Source: Sporosarcina sp. P32b (GTDB lineage: Bacteria > Bacillota > Bacilli > Bacillales_A > Planococcaceae). Taken from it: DNA of 64,000 nucleotides. The notes beneath the pieces were generated by a model, which saw only the letters and a list, made by a program, of their open reading frames with translations, made no database searches and had not been told where the DNA came from. The translations under genes and the position numbers were made by a program. The DNA lies in assembly GCF_002743335.1 (NCBI RefSeq), contig NZ_PDZB01000003.1, positions 231,414-295,413 on the forward strand, in the 5' to 3' direction. Shown here one piece after another: positions 1 to 8,480 of this stretch (its first letter is position 1; each line of letters opens with the position of its first letter).

Positions 1-914
1 CCGAGCGGACTAATATGTCCTAATACCACACCGAGTATAGGTGTTTGTTGGATGTTGTCATGCAAAGTATTGAATAATGAAATCCCGAACTTATCCTGCC
101 AGGGGATTAGAGCAACAACCATAATGAGGAAGAAGCTACTGAATACTGCGAGTACCGCTTTTCTTCTTCCCGTAAGATCGGCCACATCATTCGGATCGAT
201 TTTTTTAAAAGGCTGTTCTACTTTACTTTTGATATCAAAGACAATTGATTTTTCGGGATACATCTTCACTTTTGCTGCGTACCGCATCACAAAGGTAATG
301 CCGAATGCAAGGAACAATGAAAAAAGTAATAAACGGTGAAATATTCCGTCCCCTATAGAAATACCTGCCAGGTTAGATGCGATTCCAACAGAAAACGGAT
401 TTGTAATTCCACCCGCCACACCAATCCCGGCACCTAAGAAAATTACCATGACGGCTGTAACGACATCGTAACCGGCTAATAGAAGAATCGGGACTACAAT
501 GGGATAGAACGCAATCGTTTCTTCCGCCATCCCATACGTAGCACCACCGATGGCACAGATAGTCATTAAAATAGGAATCATTAATTTTTCGCGACCTTTT
601 AATGAAAACACTACTTTAGATAGACCTGCATCGATTGCTTTCGTTTCAAATACAATACCTAAACATCCACCCAGAACGAGAACGAAAATAATAATATCAA
701 TTGCATCAAAGAATCCGTTAATCGGAGCGGAGAATACGTCCCACAAACCTTGGGGATTCGATTCGACTTGTTCATATGTACCGACAATGGGTGTCCCATC
801 TTCATTGTAAGAATATTCTCCAGCGGGTATGATAAACGTCAGGAATGCAATCCCTACTGTAATAATAAGCAATGTAGTAAAGGCGGTTGGCAATTTGAAC
901 TTCTTCTTTTCCAT
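1..914 (-). CDS. YfcC-family membrane transporter, C-terminus cut off by the window edge
   Basis: The minus strand is open from an ATG at 914, with GGAGG six bases upstream (921-925), to base 1, so the first 304 residues are visible. The protein is very hydrophobic. A first membrane span (about residues 11-30) ends in the IPAGEY motif typical of YfcC/ArcD-like carriers of the DcuC/CitT superfamily. Further spans and a glycine-rich stretch (GAGIGVAGG) follow. These families exchange or take up small anions such as C4-dicarboxylates or amino acids; the substrate cannot be read here. It is divergent from the two-component system starting at 1135, which may regulate it (inference). The several plus-strand ORFs over this region are shadows. 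Confidence 0.85.
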   Translation of the reverse strand, partial: MEKKKFKLPTAFTTLLIITVGIAFLTFIIPAGEYSYNEDGTPIVGTYEQVESNPQGLWDVFSAPINGFFDAIDIIIFVLVLGGCLGIVFETKAIDAGLSKVVFSLKGREKLMIPILMTICAIGGATYGMAEETIAFYPIVVPILLLAGYDVVTAVMVIFLGAGIGVAGGITNPFSVGIASNLAGISIGDGIFHRLLLFSLFLAFGITFVMRYAAKVKMYPEKSIVFDIKSKVEQPFKKIDPNDVADLTGRRKAVLAVFSSFFLIMVVALIPWQDKFGISLFNTLHDNIQQTPILGVVLGHISPL

Positions 915-1071
915 AGGAAACCTCCATGTATCTTATTTTTGTATGCGCTTACTTTTAAAATGCATCAAGTTAGCTATTTCTTATGATAGAGAGGGAATGT
1001 GTCTACATTTTCATATAAATGTATTCGTTTATGTTTGAAATGTGTTTGATTGTGTCACGGATTAGAACGGC

Positions 1072-1100
1072 TCTACATTCGTATAGAAGGATTGTATACT
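1072..1100 (+). promoter_or_regulatory. Candidate sigma-A promoter of the two-component operon
   Basis: A TATACT -10 box at 1095-1100 lies 17 bases after TCTACA (1072-1077, four of six matches to TTGACA). It is about 30 bases upstream of the response-regulator start. The -10 is good and the -35 is weak. Confidence 0.4.
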
Positions 1101-1134
1101 TTAAGTACTACATATAATGAGGGAAGTGAGCGAG

Positions 1135-1794
1135 ATGAAAACGATTTGTCTTGTTGAAGATGAACAGGATCTACTTCAGGTACTTTCAATTTATTTAGAG
1201 AAAAATGGCTGGAATGTGGTGAAATGCGGTGATCTACACGAAGCTTTTGGTCAATTACATGTCCAGATAGATTGTTGGGTAGTAGATATCATGCTCCCGG
1301 ATGGTAGTGGATTTGAATTGTTGAAAGAGATCAAAAAGCTCGAGGTTAATACCCCAGTCATTTTGATTTCCGCAAGAGGTGAAAGTATAGATCGAGTTAT
1401 TGGTTTTGAAATTGGGTGTGATGACTACATTACGAAACCTTTTTTGCCGGCGGAATTAGTTCTTCGCGTAAAGAAAATTCTACAAGTTACAGCTATGCAA
1501 AATCATACTGATTTTAAAGTAGTAGGTCCTTATAAAATAGACAAGAATCGAAGGTTAATTTTAATGGGAGATCAGGAGTTAGATGTGACGAGTCGGGAAT
1601 TTGATATTATACAATTCTTTATAAAACATAATCGAGCCGCAATCCCTAGGGAATTATTGTTGCAACAAATTTGGGGGGAGGATTATTTTGGTAGTGAACG
1701 TGTTGTCGATAATTACATCAAAAGAATCCGTCAGAAAATGCCGCTATTTCATATAGAAACTATCTATGGTTTTGGATATAGGTGCAATGTATGA
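1135..1794 (+). CDS. OmpR/PhoB-family response regulator
   Basis: A 219-residue two-domain regulator. The N-terminal receiver has the acidic pocket (E8, D9), phospho-acceptor D51 in VVDIMLPDG, S79 and K101 in KPF. From about residue 125 a winged-helix DNA-binding domain ends in the typical YGFGYR. An ATG at 1117 is also open, but the one at 1135 has a GAGGGAAGTGAG ribosome site just upstream and gives the standard N-terminus, so it is preferred. The stop overlaps the start of the sensor kinase gene (ATGA), which indicates translational coupling. The signal is unknown; the divergent YfcC-type carrier is a plausible target (inference). Confidence 0.93.
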   Translation: MKTICLVEDEQDLLQVLSIYLEKNGWNVVKCGDLHEAFGQLHVQIDCWVVDIMLPDGSGFELLKEIKKLEVNTPVILISARGESIDRVIGFEIGCDDYITKPFLPAELVLRVKKILQVTAMQNHTDFKVVGPYKIDKNRRLILMGDQELDVTSREFDIIQFFIKHNRAAIPRELLLQQIWGEDYFGSERVVDNYIKRIRQKMPLFHIETIYGFGYRCNV

Positions 1795-3098
1795 AAAAAC
1801 GTCAGACATGGCTTGCGTCGAAAATCACTATTTTAATGGCTGTTTTCATTACGCTTATGAGTATTGCAAGTGTCGCAATCGTTTACTTTTGGTCGTACTA
1901 TTATTTCGGGAAGATATTTGAAGATCGTATTATTGATGAATATACGTATGAAAAGAACGACGAACGAGGCGTCTATAATGAGTGGATTTTAGGTGTAACA
2001 GCGCACAGTATCGATATAGTCGAAGCTATTCATGGTCAGCCTACAGCGGAGTATATCATGGATCATGCGGTTGAGCAGATGGAGGAAAGCGAAGTGTACC
2101 GTGAAAAAGTTGAAGGTAAATACTTGTTATACAAAATCGATTTGGATTATGAAAATGGAGAAAAGGTATATAAGTATTCTGTTGTTAAAGATATTTACCG
2201 TGAAATTCTACCTAAAATGTTATTGTGGTTTTTGGCTATTACCGCATTCATCTTTATTCTGTCTGTACTACTCACACGAATGATCACGAACAAGCTCTAT
2301 TATAATATTCATGAATTGAAGCGGTATATTATGCAGACTGACACGCAAAGCTGGGACACGGAACTGGTATTGGAAACAGAAGATGCCGATATTCAAGAAT
2401 TGGCTTCATCATTTTCCTCTATGAAATACAATCTAAAACAGAAGGATTTGGCACAGCAGTCCATGTTGAGGTATATTTCCCATGAACTAAAGACACCGAT
2501 TATGATTATATCCAGTTATGCCGAGTCTGCAAGAGACGGAATTTATCCGAAGGGAACTATAGACGAAACACTAGAAACCATTACCAAGCAAACGGCTAGG
2601 ATTGAAAATAGAGTAGAGGATTTATTATTCATTGCGAAGTCAAATGCTGAGGACCTTCAGAATGGTCAAGATATCCAGCTTGTTCAATTGGATGAACTGA
2701 TTGAACAGGTCGCCCAAGATCTAAACGTATATGCATCCGGTTTAACGGTCGACTTGCAACTTGCTAAGCAGTTGACAGTGATTGGTTATCAGCATGAAAT
2801 AGAAATTCTAATCGAAAATATGCTGAACAACCAAATGAAATATGCAAAATCTCTACTGATGATCCGTTGTGTAAAGGAAGATGGTAAAGCTGTGCTTTAT
2901 TTTCATAACGATGGACAAGCTATTGACTCTTCGCTTAAAGATGAACTATTTACTCCGTTTACAAAAGGCAAGACCGGAGCGCATGGTCTAGGTCTCTCAA
3001 TTGTTAAAGAGATTGCAGAGAAGCATCAAGGATCGATCGAGTTGTTGAAGAAGTCAAGTGGAGTCACATTTAAAATTATTATAAGAAATTGCATATGA
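1791..3098 (+). CDS. Membrane sensor histidine kinase, partner of the preceding regulator
   Basis: A 435-residue sensor kinase. It has a membrane span at about 9-37, an extracytoplasmic sensor loop of about 100 residues, a second span at about 143-163 and a HAMP-like linker. The HisKA box SHELKTP carries the phospho-accepting His near 231. The ATPase domain has an N box (IENMLNNQMKYA, about 342-353) and a GLGLS G2 box near 399. The ATG at 1791 overlaps the regulator stop and has AGGTG upstream; an ATG three codons earlier is less well placed. The regulator is overwhelmingly likely to be its cognate partner. The sensor loop matches no ligand-binding domain that I recognise. Confidence 0.93.
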   Translation: MKKRQTWLASKITILMAVFITLMSIASVAIVYFWSYYYFGKIFEDRIIDEYTYEKNDERGVYNEWILGVTAHSIDIVEAIHGQPTAEYIMDHAVEQMEESEVYREKVEGKYLLYKIDLDYENGEKVYKYSVVKDIYREILPKMLLWFLAITAFIFILSVLLTRMITNKLYYNIHELKRYIMQTDTQSWDTELVLETEDADIQELASSFSSMKYNLKQKDLAQQSMLRYISHELKTPIMIISSYAESARDGIYPKGTIDETLETITKQTARIENRVEDLLFIAKSNAEDLQNGQDIQLVQLDELIEQVAQDLNVYASGLTVDLQLAKQLTVIGYQHEIEILIENMLNNQMKYAKSLLMIRCVKEDGKAVLYFHNDGQAIDSSLKDELFTPFTKGKTGAHGLGLSIVKEIAEKHQGSIELLKKSSGVTFKIIIRNCI

Positions 3099-3106
3099 AG
3101 TTGTAG

Positions 3107-3140
3107 AAAAGAGCTGATGGTTTATGTACAGCTCTTTTCT
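3107..3140 (+). terminator. Rho-independent terminator after the two-component operon
   Basis: A perfect 10-bp stem (AAAAGAGCTG / CAGCTCTTTT) around a 12-base loop, A-rich on one side and T-rich on the other. It can therefore serve both this operon and the convergent small ORF ending at 3169. Confidence 0.85.
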
Positions 3141-3168
3141 GCATTTTACTAAATTTATCTCTTTCAAT

Positions 3169-3282
3169 CTACTCATCTACTAATGTTAGATAAGCCGCCA
3201 GCGTCGTAATCGCTTGACCGAACAAGGCAATAGATTCACCGAGCAATGCTAATTTCGCGATTTGTTTTTCACTCTCACGCAT
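3169..3282 (-). CDS. Small 37-residue hypothetical protein
   Basis: A minus-strand ORF of 37 codons from ATG at 3282, preceded by a strong AAGGGG ribosome site. It encodes MRESEKQIAKLALLGES followed by an alanine/leucine-rich amphipathic stretch ending LTLVDE. Its stop sits next to the bidirectional hairpin at 3107-3140, as for a genuine convergent gene. The good ribosome site and neat termination favour a real gene. I do not recognise a family and assign no function. Confidence 0.55.
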   Translation of the reverse strand: MRESEKQIAKLALLGESIALFGQAITTLAAYLTLVDE

Positions 3283-3423
3283 AGGAACCCCTTCTAAGTC
3301 ATTTAATGGAGTTATAATGAAGTCTTTATTCTCGTTCTAGTGTGTAAACAAACAAAAAAGAGGTCTAACTAGGTTGGAGTTTTGCATAGAAATGATAATA
3401 CTGTAAAAAGGAGAGTGTTCTAT

Positions 3424-4053
3424 ATGTACAACGAACAAGAAACACGAACGATTACTGTATTTGGTGAAGGCGCAGTGAAGGTCTCGCCTACTACGGTTCA
3501 TATTGTATTATCTGTTACATCAAGAGGAGCGGAACTCGAGGAGATCCAGCAAGAAAATGCTAGACGTATGAATCAAGTGGTACAGTCGCTTCAAAAAGCG
3601 GGAATTTCGGAATCGTCTATTCAAACGATTGATTTTCAAATTCGTCCAGTCTATGAATATGTTAATGGGGAACAGCGCTTTCAAGGTTATGAAGTGATTA
3701 ATTCTATCCGCATTACAAGTAACGAACTTTCACGAACAGGTGAACTCGTCGATCTTGCGGTCAAAAACGGTGCGAATCAAATCGGCTCAATTGAATTCAC
3801 GATGCCCGATCAAGATGAACAATATCAGCAAGCCTTGATACTAGCCTTGCAAGATGCAGAAACGAAAATGATTACGATTGGGACTTCGTTGAAACTACAG
3901 AATCGACCTATTCCTTTGAAGATTGAAGAACAGCATACATCTCAACCGGTAGCGTTCCGCGCAATGGCCTTAGCAGATACCAGCAGAACACCAATTGAGT
4001 CTGGAACGATTACAATCAGCGCAAGTTTGCAAGTGAAGTATCAAATCATTTAA
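3424..4053 (+). CDS. SIMPL-domain (DUF541) protein
   Basis: A 209-residue protein starting MYNEQETRTITVFGEGAV. The conserved VxGEGxVxxxPxxA/V-type opening and the whole-length layout match the SIMPL/DUF541 family (BP26 and YggE-like). No signal peptide is visible, so a cytoplasmic location is suggested, although many relatives are exported. An upstream ATG at 3382 is in frame, but the start at 3424 is preceded by AAAAAGGAG and gives the family N-terminus. It appears monocistronic. The family has been linked to oxidative-stress or membrane functions in other bacteria, but its biochemical role is unsettled. Confidence 0.85.
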   Translation: MYNEQETRTITVFGEGAVKVSPTTVHIVLSVTSRGAELEEIQQENARRMNQVVQSLQKAGISESSIQTIDFQIRPVYEYVNGEQRFQGYEVINSIRITSNELSRTGELVDLAVKNGANQIGSIEFTMPDQDEQYQQALILALQDAETKMITIGTSLKLQNRPIPLKIEEQHTSQPVAFRAMALADTSRTPIESGTITISASLQVKYQII

Positions 4054-4374
4054 TTGTATAGTTTAGTATATCAATTGGTAGTCGGCTACTATGATGAGAA
4101 GGCTTTCAGTGCGAGTTATACGAAAATATAAAGGGTTCGATGTATAAACATACCCAATTCATCATTGAAACGGATCGAGTAGCAGGTAGTCATACTGATG
4201 GGAAAACTTAGAGAAACTACTGTGCGGCCAAACATTTTCGAAGTGGATCAACCGAAGTGGTATGTAGTGAATAAATCGTTAGTGTAATTGCTTAATGTCA
4301 TTCTTAGCGTCAAGGTGGAATCGGTTTAGAGTGCTGTGCTATAGTGAAAGTAACAAAGCAGGCAGGTGAGTACA
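4054..4374 (+). other. Gap of about 320 bases with short, possibly decayed coding pieces
   Basis: No complete gene is visible. Two short plus-strand ORFs overlap in different frames: 4140-4211 (begins MYKHTQFIIETDRV) and 4198-4287 (begins MGKLRETTVRPN, ends KWYVVNKSLV). Read together with a frameshift they could be the end of one former protein, but I do not recognise it. The alternative is non-coding DNA with chance ORFs. Confidence 0.25.
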
Positions 4375-5340
4375 GTGCAAAAGAAGCGTAGACAAGTCAT
4401 TAGAAAAGGGAATGTAGTCATCTTTCCTGGAACACTTGAACGTCTTCATCGAGAAGGTAGACAGGCAATGGAGCGTGATCTTCATGAAGAAGCGGTCCAG
4501 AATTTCGAATCTGTATTGGAAATTGACCCCGAAGACTACACAGTTTTCGATGGTCTTGCCATTTCTTTATATGAAATGAAAGAGTATGGACGAGCGAAAG
4601 AATTCGCCCTTTTAGCTATGCAAAACCAAGCGGGCGATTACATAGAATTACTGGAGCTTTATCTTTCAATTTCAATCCAATTACAACAATACGATGAGGT
4701 AGAGCTGACGATACAAGGTTTGTTAGAGAAAGAGATCATTCCGGAACATAGCTTGCAGAAGTTTCAATACTTGCGGGAATTGAATAGTCGATTATCCGAT
4801 CGTTATGAAGAACCTTCTATAGAGGAGCCTTCTATTACAAGCGAGCAATTTCAACAGATGGGATCGATGGAGCAACAGGAATTCTTATTATCGTTACAAC
4901 ATCAGAAATTACAGCCGTATATTCCGTTGCTGGTAGATGTAATTGAAACAGAGGATATGTTACCAGTAGTCAAGACGTATGCATTAATGTTATTGCAACA
5001 AACGGGATATCAAGAATCTTTAGCTGTTCGAAAATATCACTTTGAGACTGAAGCCAATCCATCGAGACTCGTGTCACCTGAAGAAGATCAATTTATCGGG
5101 GAAGTACAGTTTCTTGCGAAAGCACAATTCGAGAAAGATCCAACAGCTAGTGAACTGGTTGTTAATCTGATTCTTAAGTACAGTGTCTTGCTGTTTCCGT
5201 TCCACTGGGGACCTTATACAGCGGAAGAGGTGGCGGGCGCTTACGTCGCATATACAAAGCAGTTATTGTATGGCAAGGAGACAGAGGAAACGTCATTGCT
5301 GTCGTTCATACGTTCGGTGGATGAAGAAATGGAAAGCTGA
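4375..5340 (+). CDS. ysoA: TPR-repeat protein YsoA
   Basis: A 321-residue protein with tetratricopeptide-like repeats, clearest at about residues 20-110 (EGRQAMERDLHEEAVQNFES and the following unit). Its position directly before tig is the same as ysoA in B. subtilis, which supports the name; the molecular role of YsoA is unknown, and TPRs suggest protein contacts. GTG at 4375 has AGGTGAG four bases upstream, while an in-frame GTG at 4366 lies inside that site, so 4375 is preferred; the difference is three residues. A glutamate-rich middle segment (EEPSIEEPSI) links the repeat region to a helical C-terminal half. Confidence 0.8.
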   Translation: MQKKRRQVIRKGNVVIFPGTLERLHREGRQAMERDLHEEAVQNFESVLEIDPEDYTVFDGLAISLYEMKEYGRAKEFALLAMQNQAGDYIELLELYLSISIQLQQYDEVELTIQGLLEKEIIPEHSLQKFQYLRELNSRLSDRYEEPSIEEPSITSEQFQQMGSMEQQEFLLSLQHQKLQPYIPLLVDVIETEDMLPVVKTYALMLLQQTGYQESLAVRKYHFETEANPSRLVSPEEDQFIGEVQFLAKAQFEKDPTASELVVNLILKYSVLLFPFHWGPYTAEEVAGAYVAYTKQLLYGKETEETSLLSFIRSVDEEMES

Positions 5341-5353
5341 CAGTGATTAATTC

Positions 5354-5381
5354 TTGAAAGATGAATAGACTATGTTATACT
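5354..5381 (+). promoter_or_regulatory. Sigma-A promoter upstream of tig (distal)
   Basis: TTGAAA at 5354-5359, a 16-base spacer, then TATACT at 5376-5381. If used, it gives tig an untranslated leader of nearly 200 bases. A second candidate, TATAAT at 5530-5535 with TTCAGA 16 bases upstream, would give a short leader. Confidence 0.6.
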
Positions 5382-5584
5382 AAAATGGTTGTCAACTGCT
5401 TATCTGTCATCAGCAACGTTGTCGCTTCTTACAGGCGAAACAAAATGAGCTGATTCAGGTAAAGCCTTCAAAGAGTGTCGAAGATTTTTTAGGATGTACA
5501 GAAAAAATTCAGATACAATCATGCGAAGGTATAATTGATTAAAATAAAAATAAAAGTATTGCAAATGATTTGGAGGTCATACAT

Positions 5585-6871
5585 ATGACAGTTAAATGGG
5601 AAAAATTAGAAGGTAGCGAAGGGAAACTTACGTTTGAAGTTTCTGTAGATCGTTTCAACGAAGCGTTGGATGAAGCGTTCAAAAAAGTAGTAAAGAAAGT
5701 ACAGGCACCAGGTTTCCGTAAAGGGAAAATGCCACGCAAAATGTTCAATAAAATGTACGGTGAAGAATCACTTTACAACGATGCTATCGATATCGTACTA
5801 CCTGGAGCATACTCTGCTGCAGTAGATGAAGCGGACGTAGATCCAATCGCAGCTCCTGAAATCGACATCGAAAAGCTAGAAAAAGGCGAACCAGTTGTCT
5901 TCACTGCAATCGTAGCGCTTAAGCCTGAAGTAAAGCTTGGAGAATACAAAGGTCTTGAAGTAACTCGTCAAGCAGTTGAAGTAACAGACGAAGAGGTAGA
6001 CGCACAACTTGAACAACGTGCTGAAGCACTAGCAGAAATGGTAGTCAAAGAAGACGGCGTTGTTGAAAATGGCGATACAGCTACAATCGATTTCGAAGGA
6101 TTCGCTGATGGCGAAGCATTCGAAGGTGGACAGTCAGATAACTATGAACTTGAAGTAGGTTCTGGTTCATTTATTCCAGGATTTGAAGAGCAAGTAGTGG
6201 GCATGAAAACAGGAGAAGAAAAAGAAGTTGAAATCACTTTCCCTGAAGAATATCACGCTGCTGAATTAGCTGGAAAGCCTGCTACATTCAAAGTGAAAGT
6301 TAACGAAATCAAGTCTAAAGAAGTTCCTGAACTTGATGATGAGTTAGCAAAAGAAATCGACGAGAGTGTATCTTCAGTAGAAGAGCTACGCACGAAGTTG
6401 AAAGAAGAAGCTGAAGAAGTGAAAAAGAATGATTCTGAAACGGCTCTTCGTGACGATTTAGTAGAACAAGCTGCAAGCAACGCTGAAATGGAAATTCCAC
6501 AAGCGATGATCGATTCAGAAACGGATCGTATGATGCAGGACTTCGAACAACGTCTACAAATGCAAGGCATGAACTTGGATCTTTACTTCCAGTTCTCTGG
6601 TCAAGACGAGCAAACACTTCGCGACCAAATGAAAGACGATGCACTAAGCCGCGTACGTGTTTCATTAACACTTGAAGCAATTGGTGCTGCTGAAGAAGTA
6701 GAAGTTCCTGAAGAAGAAGTAAATGCTGAACTTGAAAAAATGTCAGAGCAATTCGGTATGGACGTTGAGCAAATCAAGACTACTCTTGGTGGCACATCTG
6801 TACTTGAAAACGATCTTCGTTTCAATAAAACAGTACAACTACTTGTTGACAGTGCAAAAATCATCGACTAA
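5585..6871 (+). CDS. tig: Trigger factor, ribosome-associated chaperone and peptidyl-prolyl isomerase
   Basis: A 428-residue protein of normal trigger-factor length. The ribosome-binding N-domain contains the [14 protein letters not shown] signature (about residues 43-53). An FKBP-like isomerase domain follows at about 160-245, with [15 protein letters not shown]. The charged helical C-terminal domain forms the chaperone cradle. It binds at the ribosome exit tunnel and shields nascent chains. ATG at 5585 follows GGAGGT; an upstream in-frame ATG lies on the wrong side of that site. Codon use looks highly adapted, consistent with strong expression. The gene has its own promoters and terminator and lies just upstream of clpX, as in B. 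subtilis. Confidence 0.97.
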   Translation: MTVKWEKLEGSEGKLTFEVSVDRFNEALDEAFKKVVKKVQAPGFRKGKMPRKMFNKMYGEESLYNDAIDIVLPGAYSAAVDEADVDPIAAPEIDIEKLEKGEPVVFTAIVALKPEVKLGEYKGLEVTRQAVEVTDEEVDAQLEQRAEALAEMVVKEDGVVENGDTATIDFEGFADGEAFEGGQSDNYELEVGSGSFIPGFEEQVVGMKTGEEKEVEITFPEEYHAAELAGKPATFKVKVNEIKSKEVPELDDELAKEIDESVSSVEELRTKLKEEAEEVKKNDSETALRDDLVEQAASNAEMEIPQAMIDSETDRMMQDFEQRLQMQGMNLDLYFQFSGQDEQTLRDQMKDDALSRVRVSLTLEAIGAAEEVEVPEEEVNAELEKMSEQFGMDVEQIKTTLGGTSVLENDLRFNKTVQLLVDSAKIID

Positions 6872-6888
6872 TCTTTTTATATGAACGT

Positions 6889-6922
6889 AACAAGGTACGG
6901 TTTGTCCGTACCTTGTTTTTCT
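6889..6922 (+). terminator. Terminator of tig
   Basis: A 12-bp perfect stem (AACAAGGTACGG / CCGTACCTTGTT) with a five-base loop, followed by a T run. Confidence 0.9.
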
Positions 6923-7081
6923 TAAATAATAGAACTTCATGTATAGACTTTCGGAAACTCCATAAGCTAGATCATAAATAACGATACATATCCGGCTGGT
7001 TGTTATCGGTCATTAAGTTCTAAATAGTTGATTAAGTCATGGTAATCTTGTAGTATATTCACTTGAATAGGGGTGAGCATA

Positions 7082-8350
7082 ATGTTCAAATTTAATGATG
7101 AAAACGATAACCTGAGCTGTTCTTTTTGCGGGAAATCTCAAGAGCAAGTCCGCAAACTAGTAGCAGGTCAAGGTGTTTATATTTGTGATGAATGCGTTGA
7201 ACTTTGTGCGGAAATCGTGGAAGAGGAAGTCGGTCTTGAAGAAGGCTTCGAGCTAAAAGACGTTCCAAAACCAAGAGAAATCCAAGGTATCCTCGATGAT
7301 TATATCATCGGGCAAGATCGCGCAAAGAAATCACTCGCAGTAGCGGTATACAATCATTACAAACGGGTAAATTCAGGCAGTAAAATTGATGAAGTCGAGC
7401 TGGCTAAATCCAATATCGTCTTAATCGGCCCAACTGGTAGCGGTAAAACATTACTCGCGCAAACGTTGGCTCGTATTTTGGATGTACCATTCGCGATTGC
7501 AGATGCGACTTCATTAACTGAAGCGGGCTACGTTGGGGAAGACGTAGAGAATATTCTCTTGAAATTGATTCAAGCAGCGGACTTCGATATCGATAAAGCT
7601 GAAAAGGGAATCATTTACATTGATGAAATCGACAAAGTGGCTCGTAAATCTGAGAACGCGTCGATTACTCGTGATGTATCCGGTGAAGGTGTGCAACAAG
7701 CCTTGCTGAAAATTCTTGAAGGAACGGTTGCGAGCGTACCACCACAAGGCGGTCGTAAGCATCCTCATCAAGAATTCCTGCAAATCGATACAACGAATAT
7801 CTTATTCGTTGTAGGTGGAGCATTTGACGGCATCGAAGATATCGTTAAACGCCGTATCGGACGTAAAGTCATCGGTTTCGGTTCTGAATCCAAGCAAGAA
7901 ATCAATGAAGAAGAGAGCTTATTGTCTAAGTTGATTCCTGAGGATCTTCAGTCATACGGTTTAATTCCAGAATTCATCGGTCGTTTGCCGGTTATCGCAA
8001 CACTCGATACATTAGATGCAGATACATTGTATCAAATTCTAACTGAGCCGAAAAATGCGATCGTCAAACAATACCAGAAGATGGTTGAACTGGATGATGT
8101 AGAACTTCAATTTGAAGATGATGCATTAATTGAAATCGCGAAAGAAGCGATTGCTCGTAAGACGGGTGCACGTGGACTTCGTTCGATTATCGAGAACATT
8201 ATGTTAGATGTAATGTACGATCTTCCTTCACTTGAAGAAGTGAAAAAGTGTATCATTACGAAGGACTCTGTTCTTGGTAAGTCTACTCCGATCTTGTATA
8301 GAGAAGACGGATCTGTATACGAATCAGATAACGAAAAAAATACCGCATAA
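7082..8350 (+). CDS. clpX: ClpX, unfoldase subunit of the ClpXP protease
   Basis: A 422-residue AAA+ protein. An N-terminal four-cysteine zinc domain (CSFCGK and CDECVELC) is followed by Walker A GPTGSGKT, the pore loop GYVGED, Walker [10 protein letters not shown] and a GGRKHPHQ segment matching the RKH pore loop. It unfolds tagged or adaptor-delivered proteins and feeds them to ClpP, which is not encoded here. ATG at 7082 has AGGGGTGA upstream; an ATG three codons earlier lacks a better site. It is followed by its own terminator. In B. subtilis lonB and then lonA come next, while here only one lon gene follows. Confidence 0.98.
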   Translation: MFKFNDENDNLSCSFCGKSQEQVRKLVAGQGVYICDECVELCAEIVEEEVGLEEGFELKDVPKPREIQGILDDYIIGQDRAKKSLAVAVYNHYKRVNSGSKIDEVELAKSNIVLIGPTGSGKTLLAQTLARILDVPFAIADATSLTEAGYVGEDVENILLKLIQAADFDIDKAEKGIIYIDEIDKVARKSENASITRDVSGEGVQQALLKILEGTVASVPPQGGRKHPHQEFLQIDTTNILFVVGGAFDGIEDIVKRRIGRKVIGFGSESKQEINEEESLLSKLIPEDLQSYGLIPEFIGRLPVIATLDTLDADTLYQILTEPKNAIVKQYQKMVELDDVELQFEDDALIEIAKEAIARKTGARGLRSIIENIMLDVMYDLPSLEEVKKCIITKDSVLGKSTPILYREDGSVYESDNEKNTA

Positions 8351-8362
8351 CGCCGAAAAGGC

Positions 8363-8416
8363 AAAAAGGCCGGCTCCACCGATGCGTATCCTATACGTTC
8401 GGCAGTCGGCTTTTTG
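8363..8416 (+). terminator. Terminator of clpX
   Basis: A long imperfect hairpin pairs GCCGGCT...CCGATGCGTA with TACGTTCGGCAGTCGGC and ends in TTTTTG. Confidence 0.8.
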
Positions 8417-8480
8417 TTACATAAGATTTCATTTGAGCACTACACATACATAGACATAATTTATTTGGAGGTGGCTTATC

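Noticed and set aside
939..954. Catabolite-responsive element (cre) before the YfcC-type gene
   Set aside because: TTGTATGCGCTTACTT has two mismatches at conserved positions of the cre consensus; too weak to annotate.
52..1038. Four plus-strand ORFs over the first kilobase
   Set aside because: The minus strand encodes a long, clearly hydrophobic carrier with a good ribosome site and family motifs over the same bases; the plus-strand readings are short and without ribosome sites or family resemblance.
4198..4287. Fragment of ribosomal protein L13
   Set aside because: The shared KWYVV pentapeptide is too short and the context of L13 does not fit; treated as unknown.
6253..6864. Three minus-strand ORFs opposite tig
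   Set aside because: They mirror the Glu/Ala-rich trigger factor codons and give Ser/Phe-rich low-complexity products; no ribosome sites.
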